This document shows, piece after piece, positions 1-6,814 of a stretch of DNA of 10,753 nucleotides (position 1 is the stretch's first letter; each line of letters opens with the position of its first letter). Source of the DNA: CAZKGE01 sp964636405 (GTDB lineage Bacteria; Bacillota; Clostridia; Christensenellales; CAG-138); NCBI GenBank assembly GCA_964636405.1, contig CAZWSI010000039.1, positions 1-10,753 on the forward strand, in the 5' to 3' direction. Made by a program: the position numbers and the translations under genes. The notes under the pieces are model-generated. The model was not told the origin of the DNA and ran no database searches. It worked only from the letters and a program-made list of their open reading frames with translations.

Positions 1-54
1 ACCCCCGACCTCAACATTGCGAACGTTGCGCGCTACCAACTGTGCTAATGCCCC
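1..54 (-). tRNA. tRNA-Ala(CGC), partial, 3' part cut off by the window edge
   Basis: Read on the minus strand from 54, the sequence folds as a tRNA 5' part: a 7-nt acceptor strand GGGGCAT, TA at positions 8-9, D arm with an AGTTGGTA loop, an anticodon stem CAACG/TGTTG, loop TTCGCAA, variable loop AGGTC, then GGGGG and the T that begins the T loop. The anticodon CGC lies at 21-19 and reads the alanine codon GCG. G at position 3 agrees with the alanine G3:U70 identity rule, but its partner lies outside the window. The D stem has one A-C mismatch (GCAC against GCGC). The T arm, 3' acceptor strand and CCA are not visible. It has its own promoter just upstream. Confidence 0.85.
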
Positions 55-66
55 ACAGCAGAAATC

Positions 67-95
67 ATAATACAGCAGGCGGCGGAAAAATGCAA
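67..95 (-). promoter_or_regulatory. Sigma-70-type promoter of the tRNA gene
   Basis: On the minus strand there is a -35 box TTGCAT (95-90), a 17-nt spacer and a -10 box TATTAT (72-67). Transcription would start near 60, a few bases before the tRNA 5' end at 54. Box quality, exact spacing and position all fit a stable-RNA promoter. Confidence 0.75.
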
Positions 96-107
96 GTGGT
101 TTTTGGG

Positions 108-126
108 CGGAAAAACGGGTTTTCCG
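108..126. repeat. Small inverted repeat between the DUF624 gene and the tRNA promoter
   Basis: CGGAAAA (108-114) and TTTTCCG (120-126) form a perfect 7-bp stem around a 5-nt loop. It lies 24 bp beyond the stop codon of the DUF624 gene, where a terminator would be expected. No separate run of T follows on either strand, so any terminator role is weak. The rest of 55-149 holds only the tRNA promoter. Confidence 0.35.
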
Positions 127-149
127 AAAAAGCGTTTGGGGAACGGCCG

Positions 150-860
150 TCAGGCTTCGCCGCCCTCTTGCTCCGCGCCGCGCTCTTGCTCCGCGCCGCG
201 CTCTTGCTCCACGCTACCGTCTTGCTCCGCGCCGTCGTCCGCTGGCGGCTCCTGACGCTCTACGACGCGGGCCGCTACCTGCGGCCACGCCACGCACACG
301 GCCATGAGCGCGGGAAGCGTCAGCCCGAAAAGCACCGCGACGGGCGCGCTGTAGGGCAAAAGCCCAAATTCCAGCGCGTAAAGCAGCGCCAGCAGGAGCG
401 CGAAGGGAACCGATTCCTTCGCGTTGAGGACGCTGAGCAAAAAGGCGTTTTTTGCCAGCGCGGGGAGGGGAATGACCACGCCGCCCGCCATGGGGAAATA
501 GAAAACGGCCGCGACGCACAAAAACGCCAGCAATATACAGGCCGCGCCGAAAAAGATGGCCGACCAGGCCGACAACCGTGCCTGTGGATACAGATAAACA
601 GCCATCCACACGCACAGGCCGATGGGCAAGGCCGCCGTCCAGCCCTTTTTGCAATAGTCCCCAAAGCTCCCCTTAAACGCGCGCAGCAGATCCGCGAAGG
701 GCTTGCAGTCCCCGTCGCGCAGAAAATGCACCAGCACCTCGTTGAGCGCGCAAAGCGCGGCCGGCGCGGTCAGCACCGGCAGGCAGAACAGGATGAAAAC
801 CAGATTCAGCAGAATCAGCTTAAACGGTTTGGCCTTTATAAGCGGCCAGAATGCTTGCAT
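150..860 (-). CDS. DUF624 (YesL-like) family membrane protein with a hexapeptide-repeat tail
   Basis: A 236-residue integral membrane protein. Hydrophobic segments are visible at about residues 14-38, 76-93, 98-122, 151-168 and 172-195, agreeing with the small multi-spanning YesL/DUF624 family, which often sits near carbohydrate uptake and use genes in Bacillota. The molecular role of the family is not established. The ATG at 860 is chosen because GGAGAGG lies about 8 nt upstream; an in-frame ATG near 929 has no such site. The acidic, Gln-rich C-terminal tail (about 206-236) is built from imperfect six-residue EQERGA units, encoded by an 18-bp tandem repeat, and should lie outside the membrane. 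It is separated from the SDR gene by 137 bp, so it may be the last gene of the operon or a separate unit; no convincing promoter was seen in that gap. Confidence 0.75.
   Translation of the reverse strand: MQAFWPLIKAKPFKLILLNLVFILFCLPVLTAPAALCALNEVLVHFLRDGDCKPFADLLRAFKGSFGDYCKKGWTAALPIGLCVWMAVYLYPQARLSAWSAIFFGAACILLAFLCVAAVFYFPMAGGVVIPLPALAKNAFLLSVLNAKESVPFALLLALLYALEFGLLPYSAPVAVLFGLTLPALMAVCVAWPQVAARVVERQEPPADDGAEQDGSVEQERGAEQERGAEQEGGEA
165..236. repeat. 18-bp tandem repeat, four copies, in the DUF624 gene
   Basis: Unit CTCTTGCTCCGCGCCGCG (as written on the plus strand). Copies at 165-182 and 183-200 are identical; 201-218 and 219-236 are diverged by a few bases. The unit length is a multiple of three, so gain or loss of copies keeps the reading frame and only changes the length of the charged C-terminal tail. 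Confidence 0.9.
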
Positions 861-997
861 AGCGGCGTCCTCTCCGCCGCGCCGCCCGGGCAGGCGGAAC
901 GCGGCCTTTCGCATTGGGTATGACATACAAAACGGGCGGCGTTGCGCTTCTTTGCGCATTGCCGCGCGTTGCCTCCACGGCGGCGCGCCCGGCGGTC

Positions 998-1729
998 TCA
1001 GCGCCCCCCGGCAACGGACAGCACCTGCCCCGTGATAAAGCGCGCGTCGTCGAGCGCGAGAAAGGCGACCGCCGCCGCCACATCCTCCGGCGCGCCGAGC
1101 GTTTGCAGCGGCGTATCCAGCCGGAAGGCCTCCGTCTCCTCGGGCGTATAGCCCGCGTTCATTTCGGTTTCGATATAACCCGGGGCCACGCAGTTGACCC
1201 GCACGCCACTGGGGCCCAGCTCCAGCGCCAGCGCGCGCGTAAAGCCCACCACCGCCGCCTTGGAGGCAGAATAGGGCGCTTCGCACGACGCGCCCGAAAG
1301 GCCCCACATCGATGAAATATTTACAATGCTGCCCCGCTTTTGGGAGACCATGGCCGGAATCAGCGCGCGCGTGAGCAAGAACAGGCCGCGCACGTTCACC
1401 GAAAAGAGCGCGTCCCAATCGGATGCCTGGCAGTCGGTCAAAAGCTGCTCCGGCAGCGCCATGCCCGCGTTGTTGACAAGAATATCCACCGTGCCGAAGC
1501 GCGTCTGCGCCTCCGCCGCAAGGGCGGCAATCTCGCTCTCGTTTTTTAGGTCCGCCCGGAGCGCCGCCGCCGTGCAGCCTTCGCCCTTTAGCGCCCGGCA
1601 AAGCGCCTCGGCCCGCTCAAAGCGGCTGTTGCCGTGCAGGAGCACCCGATGGCCCGCGCGTGCGAAGCGCCGGGCAACGGCCGCGCCGATGCCGCCCGAC
1701 GCGCCTGTAACAAGCACCGTATGCGTCAT
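998..1729 (-). CDS. SDR-family oxidoreductase, FabG-like
   Basis: A 243-residue classical short-chain dehydrogenase/reductase. It has the nucleotide-binding TGASGGIG at residues 8-15, NNAG at 86-89, Asn111, and the catalytic Ser140, Tyr153 and Lys157 in the YSASK context, followed by the PG motif at 183-184. Spacing matches 3-oxoacyl-ACP reductase FabG within a couple of residues, and the length is typical of FabG. The family reduces or oxidises a carbonyl/hydroxyl group with NAD(P)(H) in the cytosol; the substrate cannot be read from sequence. Lying after larC rather than among fatty-acid genes, it may act on a hydroxy acid or sugar instead of an acyl-ACP, which is inference. The start ATG overlaps the larC stop by 4 bp (ATGA), with AAAGGA just upstream inside larC, so translation is probably coupled. 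Confidence 0.88.
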   Translation of the reverse strand: MTHTVLVTGASGGIGAAVARRFARAGHRVLLHGNSRFERAEALCRALKGEGCTAAALRADLKNESEIAALAAEAQTRFGTVDILVNNAGMALPEQLLTDCQASDWDALFSVNVRGLFLLTRALIPAMVSQKRGSIVNISSMWGLSGASCEAPYSASKAAVVGFTRALALELGPSGVRVNCVAPGYIETEMNAGYTPEETEAFRLDTPLQTLGAPEDVAAAVAFLALDDARFITGQVLSVAGGR

Positions 1730-2946
1730 GGGGTTTCCTTTCGCAAAGCGTCGGCGGCAGCCGAAAATGCGTCGACAAGGGGCACGCCCCCGCGCCGCGC
1801 CGCGTCCGCCGCGTCCGCGTATTCCACCTTGGTTTTCGCCGCGCCGTAGCCCGCGCCGCGCTTTACCCGCATGCTCCCAAGCTCCGTTTCCACGGCGCGC
1901 GCGCCGCGCTCCAGGCTGTAGCGCCTTTCCTCGCGCCGACGTACGCCGAAGCTCGTGGTATGCAGCAGCATGAGCGCGGCAAAGCGATCTCCATCCGCGG
2001 GCAGGCACAGGCAGCGCAGCTCGTAGGCCGGCCGGCCCTTTTTCATGAGAATGGGCAGCGCGGAAACGTCGAGCGCGCCCGCCGCCATCAGCTCCTCCAT
2101 GGCAAAGGCCATGGCCTCGCCCGTCATATCGTCCACATTGCAGCTTAGGAGGGTCAGCGCGTCGTTGGGCGCGCAGGCGGCGTCCATCGCTTCGCCCCAG
2201 AAGGCGCGCAGGCAATTGGCGGCCGGGAAGTCCTTATGGCCCAGCCCCACGGAGATGCGCTCCACCGCCATGGGCGGCAGCTCGGAATACGCCTGCGCAA
2301 AGCCGGTTACAAGCGCCGCGCCCGTGGGCGTACAAAGCTCGCCCTCGATCTCGCCCGCCAATATGGGCGCGCCGCGCAGCAGCAATGCCGTTGCGGGCGC
2401 GGGCACGGGCAGCACACCGTGCGCGCAGCGCACCTGCCCGAAGCCCGTGCGGATGGGCGAGCACACGATCCGCGCGGGCGCGAGGCGCTCGAGCGCAAGG
2501 CAGCAGCCCGCGATATCCGCGAGCGCGTCCAGCATGCCCAGCTCGTGGAAATGCAGCTCCGATACGGGCTTGCCGTGCACCTCCGCTTCCGCCGCCGCCA
2601 CTCTTTCATACACAGCCGCAGCCCGCGCCTTGACCGCGTCCGGCAGGACAAGGCCGTTTAGCAGCGCAAGCACCTCGCTTAGCGTCCGATGGCCATGCGC
2701 GTGCGTATGGGCCGGATGCGGCGCGTCCCCGGCGGCCTCGGCTTCGCCCCGGGCGAGCACCTCGGTGCGGAAGCCCGAAACGCCGCGCCTTTCGTCCGGC
2801 ACGCGGCAAAACGTGACGGAGAGCGGCGCGAAGGCGGCGTTGCATTCCGCCATCAGGCCGTCCGGGTCGGGCAAAAGCCCCGCGAGCGCCGAAAACAGCA
2901 TATCGCCCGCCGCGCCCATGGCGCATTCCAAAAATAAAAGCTTCAT
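1726..2946 (-). CDS. larC: LarC, nickel insertase for the nickel-pincer nucleotide cofactor
   Basis: A 406-residue LarC. The family inserts Ni(II) into the bis-thiocarboxylate pyridinium nucleotide made by LarB and LarE, giving the cofactor of lactate racemase and other LarA-like enzymes, in a CTP-dependent reaction. The N-terminus MKLLFLECAMGAAGDM is the family signature; a His-rich stretch at 77-86 (five His in ten residues) probably binds nickel; ELHFHELG at 130-137, CNVDDMTGE at 269-277 and PILMKKGRP at 298-306 are further conserved blocks. In Lactiplantibacillus plantarum LarC is made by programmed frameshifting between two ORFs; here the N- and C-terminal parts are one continuous frame. 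The start overlaps the larB stop by 4 bp (ATGA), and the stop overlaps the SDR start in the same way. GGAGAG lies about 9 nt before the start. Confidence 0.93.
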   Translation of the reverse strand: MKLLFLECAMGAAGDMLFSALAGLLPDPDGLMAECNAAFAPLSVTFCRVPDERRGVSGFRTEVLARGEAEAAGDAPHPAHTHAHGHRTLSEVLALLNGLVLPDAVKARAAAVYERVAAAEAEVHGKPVSELHFHELGMLDALADIAGCCLALERLAPARIVCSPIRTGFGQVRCAHGVLPVPAPATALLLRGAPILAGEIEGELCTPTGAALVTGFAQAYSELPPMAVERISVGLGHKDFPAANCLRAFWGEAMDAACAPNDALTLLSCNVDDMTGEAMAFAMEELMAAGALDVSALPILMKKGRPAYELRCLCLPADGDRFAALMLLHTTSFGVRRREERRYSLERGARAVETELGSMRVKRGAGYGAAKTKVEYADAADAARRGGVPLVDAFSAAADALRKETP

Positions 2947-3704
2947 TCTTTTGCGCTCTCCATTTGATTGATGCGGCTGGCGAGGAAGCCCGCGCCAAAG
3001 CCATTGTCGATATTGACCACCGATACGCCCGACGCGCAGGAATTGAGCATGGAAAGCAGCGCCGCGACGCCGCCAAAGCTCGCCCCGTAGCCCACGCTCG
3101 TGGGAACGGCCACGACGGGGCAATCCACAAGCCCGCCGATTACGCTTGCAAGCGCGCCCTCCATCCCCGCCACCGCGACGACGACCCGCGCGCTTTGCAG
3201 CGCGGGCAGGCAATCCAGCAGCCTGTGCAGGCCGGATACGCCCACGTCGTAGAGTCGGGTAACACGGTTGCCCAGCGTTTCGGCGGTTACCGCCGCCTCC
3301 TCGCACACGGGCATATCGCTCGTGCCGCCCGAGGCGATCACAATCGAGCCCACGGGCCGCGCGCTTTCCTCCGGGAACGCCACGCCGATGCGCGCGGCCG
3401 CGTGATACGCCAGCGGCACGGACGCTGCAAGCGCTTCCGCCGTTTCCTTGCCGATGCGGGTAATCAGCACGTTTCTTGCGCCCTGCCGCCCCATCTCGGC
3501 CGCGATGGCCGCGGTCTGCTCCGGCGTTTTGCTCTGCCCGAAGATGACCTCCTGCGCGCCCTGCCGAAGCGCGCGGTGATGATCGAGCTTGGCAAAGCCC
3601 AAATCGGTATAGGGCGCGGAGCGGAGCCGCAAGGCCGCCTCCTCCGGGGAGAGCGCGCCCTCGCGCACATCGTTAAGGAGCGCGGCAAGCTCGCGTTTAT
3701 CCAT
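2943..3704 (-). CDS. larB: LarB, pyridinium-3,5-biscarboxylic acid mononucleotide synthase
   Basis: A 253-residue LarB. The family carboxylates the pyridinium ring of nicotinic acid adenine dinucleotide and cleaves off AMP, the first step of nickel-pincer cofactor synthesis. The C-terminal half (about 118-250) is the PurE-like (AIR carboxylase) domain, with GGTSDMPVCEEA at 126-137 and AGMEGALASVIGG at 179-191; the N-terminal 110 residues are the LarB-specific part, including the DHHRALRQGAQEVIFG block at 41-56. The start at 3704 (MDKREL) fits the usual LarB N-terminus, although the upstream AGGG is a weak ribosome binding site; an in-frame ATG at 3746 would add 14 residues and has no visible site. 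The stop overlaps the larC start (ATGA). A 126-bp hairpin-rich gap separates it from the larE ORF upstream. Confidence 0.92.
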   Translation of the reverse strand: MDKRELAALLNDVREGALSPEEAALRLRSAPYTDLGFAKLDHHRALRQGAQEVIFGQSKTPEQTAAIAAEMGRQGARNVLITRIGKETAEALAASVPLAYHAAARIGVAFPEESARPVGSIVIASGGTSDMPVCEEAAVTAETLGNRVTRLYDVGVSGLHRLLDCLPALQSARVVVAVAGMEGALASVIGGLVDCPVVAVPTSVGYGASFGGVAALLSMLNSCASGVSVVNIDNGFGAGFLASRINQMESAKE

Positions 3705-3830
3705 TATGACGACCCTGGCTTTTGCAACGCAAAAGCGCCCTTTCATCGAAATTGCGGCTGGTCTTGCGAAGCAAAATGGCCGCCTGTATGCGGCAAAAGC
3801 CGCGAATCGGGAGTTTGAAAGCTTGATCGA
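3705..3830. other. Hairpin-rich gap between larE and larB
   Basis: The only sizeable gap inside the lar operon. Read on the minus strand it contains, in order, one arm of a 20-bp palindrome, a GCGGC/GCCGC hairpin with a TTTT loop (near 3805-3792), a TTGC/GCAA hairpin with a TTC loop (near 3775-3765), and the 8-bp stem at 3736-3718. No convincing promoter was seen. A string of small hairpins like this resembles a dispersed intergenic repeat, but only one copy is in the window. Confidence 0.4.
3718..3736. repeat. Perfect inverted repeat just upstream of larB
   Basis: GCTTTTGC (3718-3725) and GCAAAAGC (3729-3736) form an 8-bp stem with a 3-nt loop, 14 bp before the chosen larB start. In the transcript it would place a stable hairpin close to the weak larB ribosome binding site, so it may affect translation or RNA stability. 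No T run follows, so it is not a classical terminator. Confidence 0.6.
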
Positions 3831-3838
3831 TCAAGCTT
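3819..3838. repeat. Perfect 20-bp palindrome spanning the larE stop codon
   Basis: AAGCTTGATC (3819-3828) followed directly by its reverse complement (3829-3838). It covers the last codons and the TGA of the larE part. As RNA it could form a hairpin with an 8-bp stem and a 4-nt loop. It is not followed by a T tract on the minus strand. It may be a protein-binding site, an RNA-stability hairpin, or the edge of an inserted repeat. Confidence 0.8.
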
Positions 3839-4586
3839 GGCCCTTCCTTGGCTGAAAATCGATTTCGACGCGCCCGACATACGGCGCGAGGCGGCGGGCA
3901 AGCTCGTTTTGCTCGGCCAGCGCGCGGGCAAGCTCCGCCTCCGTAAACTGCAAAAGCGCCCCGCCTTCCCGAAGCCGGGCGCGAAAATCCGTATAGCCCA
4001 TGGCAAAAAGCGTATCCTCCGCGCCCTCGACGCGCGCGAGCGCCTCCGCCGTAATCGCCGCGCCCGTGGGCACGCGGGTGGCAAGGCAGGCGTAGGCGGG
4101 CTTATCCGCCGTTGGCAGCCCCGCCTCGCGGGAAAGCCGCCGGATCTCGGGCTTTGTCAGGCCGCAGAGCCGCAGGGGCGAAAGCACGCCCAGCTCCGCT
4201 ATAGCCCGCATGCCCGGTCTGTCCCCCGCGTCGTCCGTGGCGTTCGTGCCGTCGCAGAGCACGGGGAAGCCATCCGCGCGCGCGCGCGCGAAAAGCGCGG
4301 TGAAAAGCAGCTTCTTGCATGCATAGCAGCGTTCCGGGCCGTTTTGACGCACCTCGGAGCATGCCAGCACGTCTAGGGGCACGCGCGTAAGCGGCAGCTT
4401 GAGAAGCGCGCACACGCGCGCCGCATCCCGTCTTTCAAAGGCCGGCGTAAAGGCCGTTTCCAGCATATACGCACCCGCCTCCGCGCCCGCCGCGCGCGCG
4501 GCGCAGAGCAGATAGGCGGAGTCCGTTCCGCCCGAAAAGGCCACGGCCACGCGCGGATGCGCCGTGAAAAACGTTTGCAGCGTCAT
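3831..4586 (-). CDS. larE: Alternative independent larE start inside the fused ORF
   Basis: An internal ATG at 4586 gives a complete 251-residue LarE beginning MTLQTFFTAH, close to the usual length for the family (about 250-280), with the PP-loop 18 residues in. The G-rich run ending 7 nt upstream could serve as a ribosome binding site. The LarE part can therefore be made on its own whether or not the upstream frame is fused. The neighbouring larB and larC support its role in making the nickel-pincer cofactor. Confidence 0.6.
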   Translation of the reverse strand: MTLQTFFTAHPRVAVAFSGGTDSAYLLCAARAAGAEAGAYMLETAFTPAFERRDAARVCALLKLPLTRVPLDVLACSEVRQNGPERCYACKKLLFTALFARARADGFPVLCDGTNATDDAGDRPGMRAIAELGVLSPLRLCGLTKPEIRRLSREAGLPTADKPAYACLATRVPTGAAITAEALARVEGAEDTLFAMGYTDFRARLREGGALLQFTEAELARALAEQNELARRLAPYVGRVEIDFQPRKGQA

Positions 4587-5711
4587 GCCCGCGCCCCCCC
4601 CGTTATCAAGCCCCAGCACCTCCACGTGCCGCGCCGCCATGCGCTCGACGGTATAGCCGCGCGCCGTTTCCAGCGCCCTTTGCGCCATGTCCGCGCGCAG
4701 CGCCGGATCGGCCAGAAGCGCATCGATCCGCGCGGCAAGCGCGTCCGGCGCCTCCGGGGGCACAAGAAAGCCGGTCTTCCCCTCGGCAACGAGCACCGTG
4801 CCCGAAACGCACGCGGTGGTCGTAACGACGGGCAAGCCCTGCGCCATGGCCTCGTTGACCACAAGCCCCCACACATCCTCGCGGGTGGGGAAGGCAAACA
4901 GGTCCGCCGCCCGAAAATAGCGGTTGAGCGCCTCCTTTGTCATAAAGGGCAGAAAGCGCACGTTATGCAGCCCCAGCCGCGCGCGCTGGGAAAGGTAATC
5001 CGCGCCCGGCTCGCCGCCGATCATCACGATCTCCGCCTTTTCCTTCAGCCTGGAGGCCGCGTCCATGAGCACGTCGAAGCCCTTGCGGCGGATGAACTGC
5101 CCCACCGACAGCACGACAGGCCCGTCGGGCAGCCCGAGAAGCGCCCGCAGGGCGCGCTTTTCCTCCGCCGTGGGCGGCGCGGCGCAAAGCTCGCTTTCGC
5201 GCAGCGAACTGAAGGGATAGCGGATGAGCCTTTCCGGCGGCGCGCCGTAGCGCAGCATGGCCGCGTCCACGGCGGGGCCGGAGGAAAATACGCCCCGCGC
5301 GGCGGATACGAGGCTCCGTTTCACGCGCGCAACCAGCGGGTTTTCATCCGTTCGCTCCGATACGCCGTCCAGCTCGAGGTAATAGGGCATGCGCCGCCAT
5401 TTCAGGGAAAAGAGCGCCGCCGTTTCGGTAAAATAGCCGTAGTTGGTGGCGACGATTACATCGTAACGCCCCCTGGGCAAATGGGAAAAAATCCGCAAAT
5501 CCACGCCGCGCTCCCGAATCTCGCCGTCCCTTAAAAAAATCGCCTTAAATGTGCGAATTTCGTCTTCCTTCCAGTTGAATCGGATGCCGGCGGCGCGGCG
5601 CGCTTCAAACAGCGCCGTCAGCTCGCAGCTTTGCCCCAGCTCGTTGAAAAAATCAATGCAGTAGGGCGCCGGAATATTGGCTATGAATAATACGCGTTTC
5701 CTTTCGCTCAT
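3831..5711 (-). CDS. Glycosyltransferase (GT4-like) fused in frame to LarE
   Basis: A 626-residue ORF with two unrelated enzymes. Residues 1 to about 368 are a GT-B glycosyltransferase: N-terminal Rossmann half, then SVGQFIRRKG at 202-211 and the donor-binding loop EDVWGLVVNEAMAQGLPVV at 278-296 with acidic residues D279 and E287, typical of family GT4. Residues 376-626 are LarE, the ATP-dependent sulfur transferase that turns the two carboxylates of the LarB product into thiocarboxylates: PP-loop SGGTDS at 393-398, RCYACK at 461-466, and KPAYACLATR at 537-546, whose C542 is the likely sulfur-donating cysteine (by analogy with Cys176 of the L. plantarum enzyme). The joint, LDNGGGAG, is coded by a run of eight G directly before an internal ATG, and is probably the site of a frameshift; see the two partial entries. 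The first ATG overlaps the previous gene's stop (ATGA), with GAGG about 10 nt upstream. I know of no established GT-LarE fusion. Confidence 0.8.
   Translation of the reverse strand: MSERKRVLFIANIPAPYCIDFFNELGQSCELTALFEARRAAGIRFNWKEDEIRTFKAIFLRDGEIRERGVDLRIFSHLPRGRYDVIVATNYGYFTETAALFSLKWRRMPYYLELDGVSERTDENPLVARVKRSLVSAARGVFSSGPAVDAAMLRYGAPPERLIRYPFSSLRESELCAAPPTAEEKRALRALLGLPDGPVVLSVGQFIRRKGFDVLMDAASRLKEKAEIVMIGGEPGADYLSQRARLGLHNVRFLPFMTKEALNRYFRAADLFAFPTREDVWGLVVNEAMAQGLPVVTTTACVSGTVLVAEGKTGFLVPPEAPDALAARIDALLADPALRADMAQRALETARGYTVERMAARHVEVLGLDNGGGAGMTLQTFFTAHPRVAVAFSGGTDSAYLLCAARAAGAEAGAYMLETAFTPAFERRDAARVCALLKLPLTRVPLDVLACSEVRQNGPERCYACKKLLFTALFARARADGFPVLCDGTNATDDAGDRPGMRAIAELGVLSPLRLCGLTKPEIRRLSREAGLPTADKPAYACLATRVPTGAAITAEALARVEGAEDTLFAMGYTDFRARLREGGALLQFTEAELARALAEQNELARRLAPYVGRVEIDFQPRKGQA
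4594..4601. other. Run of eight G (minus strand) at the glycosyltransferase-larE joint
   Basis: Eight consecutive C on the plus strand, read as G8 in the transcript. With seven G the glycosyltransferase frame would read NGGARA and end at TGA 4585-4583, which overlaps the ATG at 4586-4584 as ATGA, the same junction type seen elsewhere in the operon. With eight G the two genes are one frame. The tract is a plausible site of replication or transcription slippage, or of a read error. Confidence 0.85.
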
Positions 5712-6814
5712 GGCAAACAGTCCTCATAAAGGGCGGCGAGCTTGCCCGCCTCCCGCTTGATATCATACCCGGCCAGCGCGAAGCGCGCGCGGGACGCTTC
5801 GCTTCGCGGCAGCGCGCGGCACGCGTCCATTTCCTCCGCCCAGCGCGGCGCGGAAAGCGGCAGAAAGCGGCAATCCGCAACGGCGGCGTCTCGCGGCACC
5901 GCATTCGAGGCGAGGCACGCGAGGCCGGCGGCTTGCGCCTCAACCAGCACAATGCCCAGCCCCTCAAAGCGAGACGGCAGCACAAAAAGATCGGCCGCGC
6001 TCATGAGGCTTGGCACATCGCCGCGAAAGCCCAGCAGCCGCACGCGCGCGTCAAGGCCCTTTTCCCGCACGGCGCGCTCAATCTCGGGCCGCAGCCGCCC
6101 GTCGCCCGCAAGCAGCAGCACGGCGTTTGGGCAGCGAGCCGCGAAAAGCGCGAAGGCGTCGAGCAAAAAAAGATGGTTCTTTTGGTCTTCAAAGCGCCCC
6201 GCGTGCAGCACGGCAAACGCGTCCGAAAGGCCCAGCTCCGCGCGAAGGCGCGCGCGCGCGTTCAAATCGAAGGCAAAGCGCTCCAGCTCGATCGCGTTTT
6301 GAATCACCGTAAGCCGCCCGCCGTCCACGGGCCGGTTCCCGTAAAAATAGCGCCCCGCCGCCTCGGAGCAGGCGAAAAGCCGCGTCGCGACCGACGGAAT
6401 GCGCCGCCCGCACAGGCGGTGATACGCGATTTTGACCGGGTTATTGGAGAGCACGCCCGTGTTGTGCACGTGCGAAACGCGCGCTTTTATGCCTACGCGG
6501 CGCGCCAGGGAAAGCACCTCGAAGTTCATCGCGTCGTTATTGGCGTGCACGATATCGTATTCGCCCGAGGCAAAGCGCGCCAGCATGCCCGCGCGGTTTG
6601 CCGCGAGATCCTCGCGCTTGTAGGGCAGGTGGAACACCCGGCAGCCGCGCGCAAGCGCCTCCTTCTCGCGCGGGCCCGGCTCCATGCCGTTGACGAGAAA
6701 ATCCGCCGCAAGCCGCTCCGCCGGAATGTGCGCAAGGTAACCAAGCAGGCAACTCGAGATGCCGCCGTAATCCAGCGCGCCGCCGGTGACGAACAATACC
6801 CTGGGCGCGCTCAC
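5708..6814 (-). CDS. Glycosyltransferase, GT4-like
   Basis: A 368-residue GT-B glycosyltransferase that probably transfers a sugar from a nucleotide-sugar donor to a growing glycan or glycolipid at the inner face of the membrane. N-terminal half: VLFVTGGALDYGGISSCLL at 6-24 with the glycine-rich acceptor-side loop, and HANNDAMNFE at 90-99. C-terminal half: HAGRFEDQKNH at 204-214 and FVLPSRFEGLGIVLVEA at 277-293, with the E284-x7-E292 pair of family GT4. There is no signal peptide. A GTG start at 6814 is chosen because it overlaps the preceding stop by 4 bp (GTGA), has GGGGG about 8 nt upstream, and gives a natural N-terminus; a longer frame reaching 7123 would run through the previous gene and reads as low-complexity Arg/Gly. 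The stop overlaps the next gene's start (ATGA). Donor and acceptor cannot be read from sequence. Confidence 0.87.
   Translation of the reverse strand: MSAPRVLFVTGGALDYGGISSCLLGYLAHIPAERLAADFLVNGMEPGPREKEALARGCRVFHLPYKREDLAANRAGMLARFASGEYDIVHANNDAMNFEVLSLARRVGIKARVSHVHNTGVLSNNPVKIAYHRLCGRRIPSVATRLFACSEAAGRYFYGNRPVDGGRLTVIQNAIELERFAFDLNARARLRAELGLSDAFAVLHAGRFEDQKNHLFLLDAFALFAARCPNAVLLLAGDGRLRPEIERAVREKGLDARVRLLGFRGDVPSLMSAADLFVLPSRFEGLGIVLVEAQAAGLACLASNAVPRDAAVADCRFLPLSAPRWAEEMDACRALPRSEASRARFALAGYDIKREAGKLAALYEDCLP

Noticed and set aside
108..126. Terminator for the DUF624 gene
   Set aside because: The stem is perfect, but its A/T bases are all within the stem and no T run follows on the minus strand; kept only as an inverted repeat.
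42..923. Long plus-strand open frame of 293 codons at the left end
   Set aside because: It overlaps the tRNA, its promoter and the DUF624 gene, has no ribosome binding site, and its low-complexity Leu/Arg/Gln composition is that of a shadow frame in GC-rich DNA.
861..997. Promoter for the DUF624 gene in the gap after the SDR gene
   Set aside because: Only a short GTATG/CATAC repeat and no acceptable -35/-10 pair were seen.
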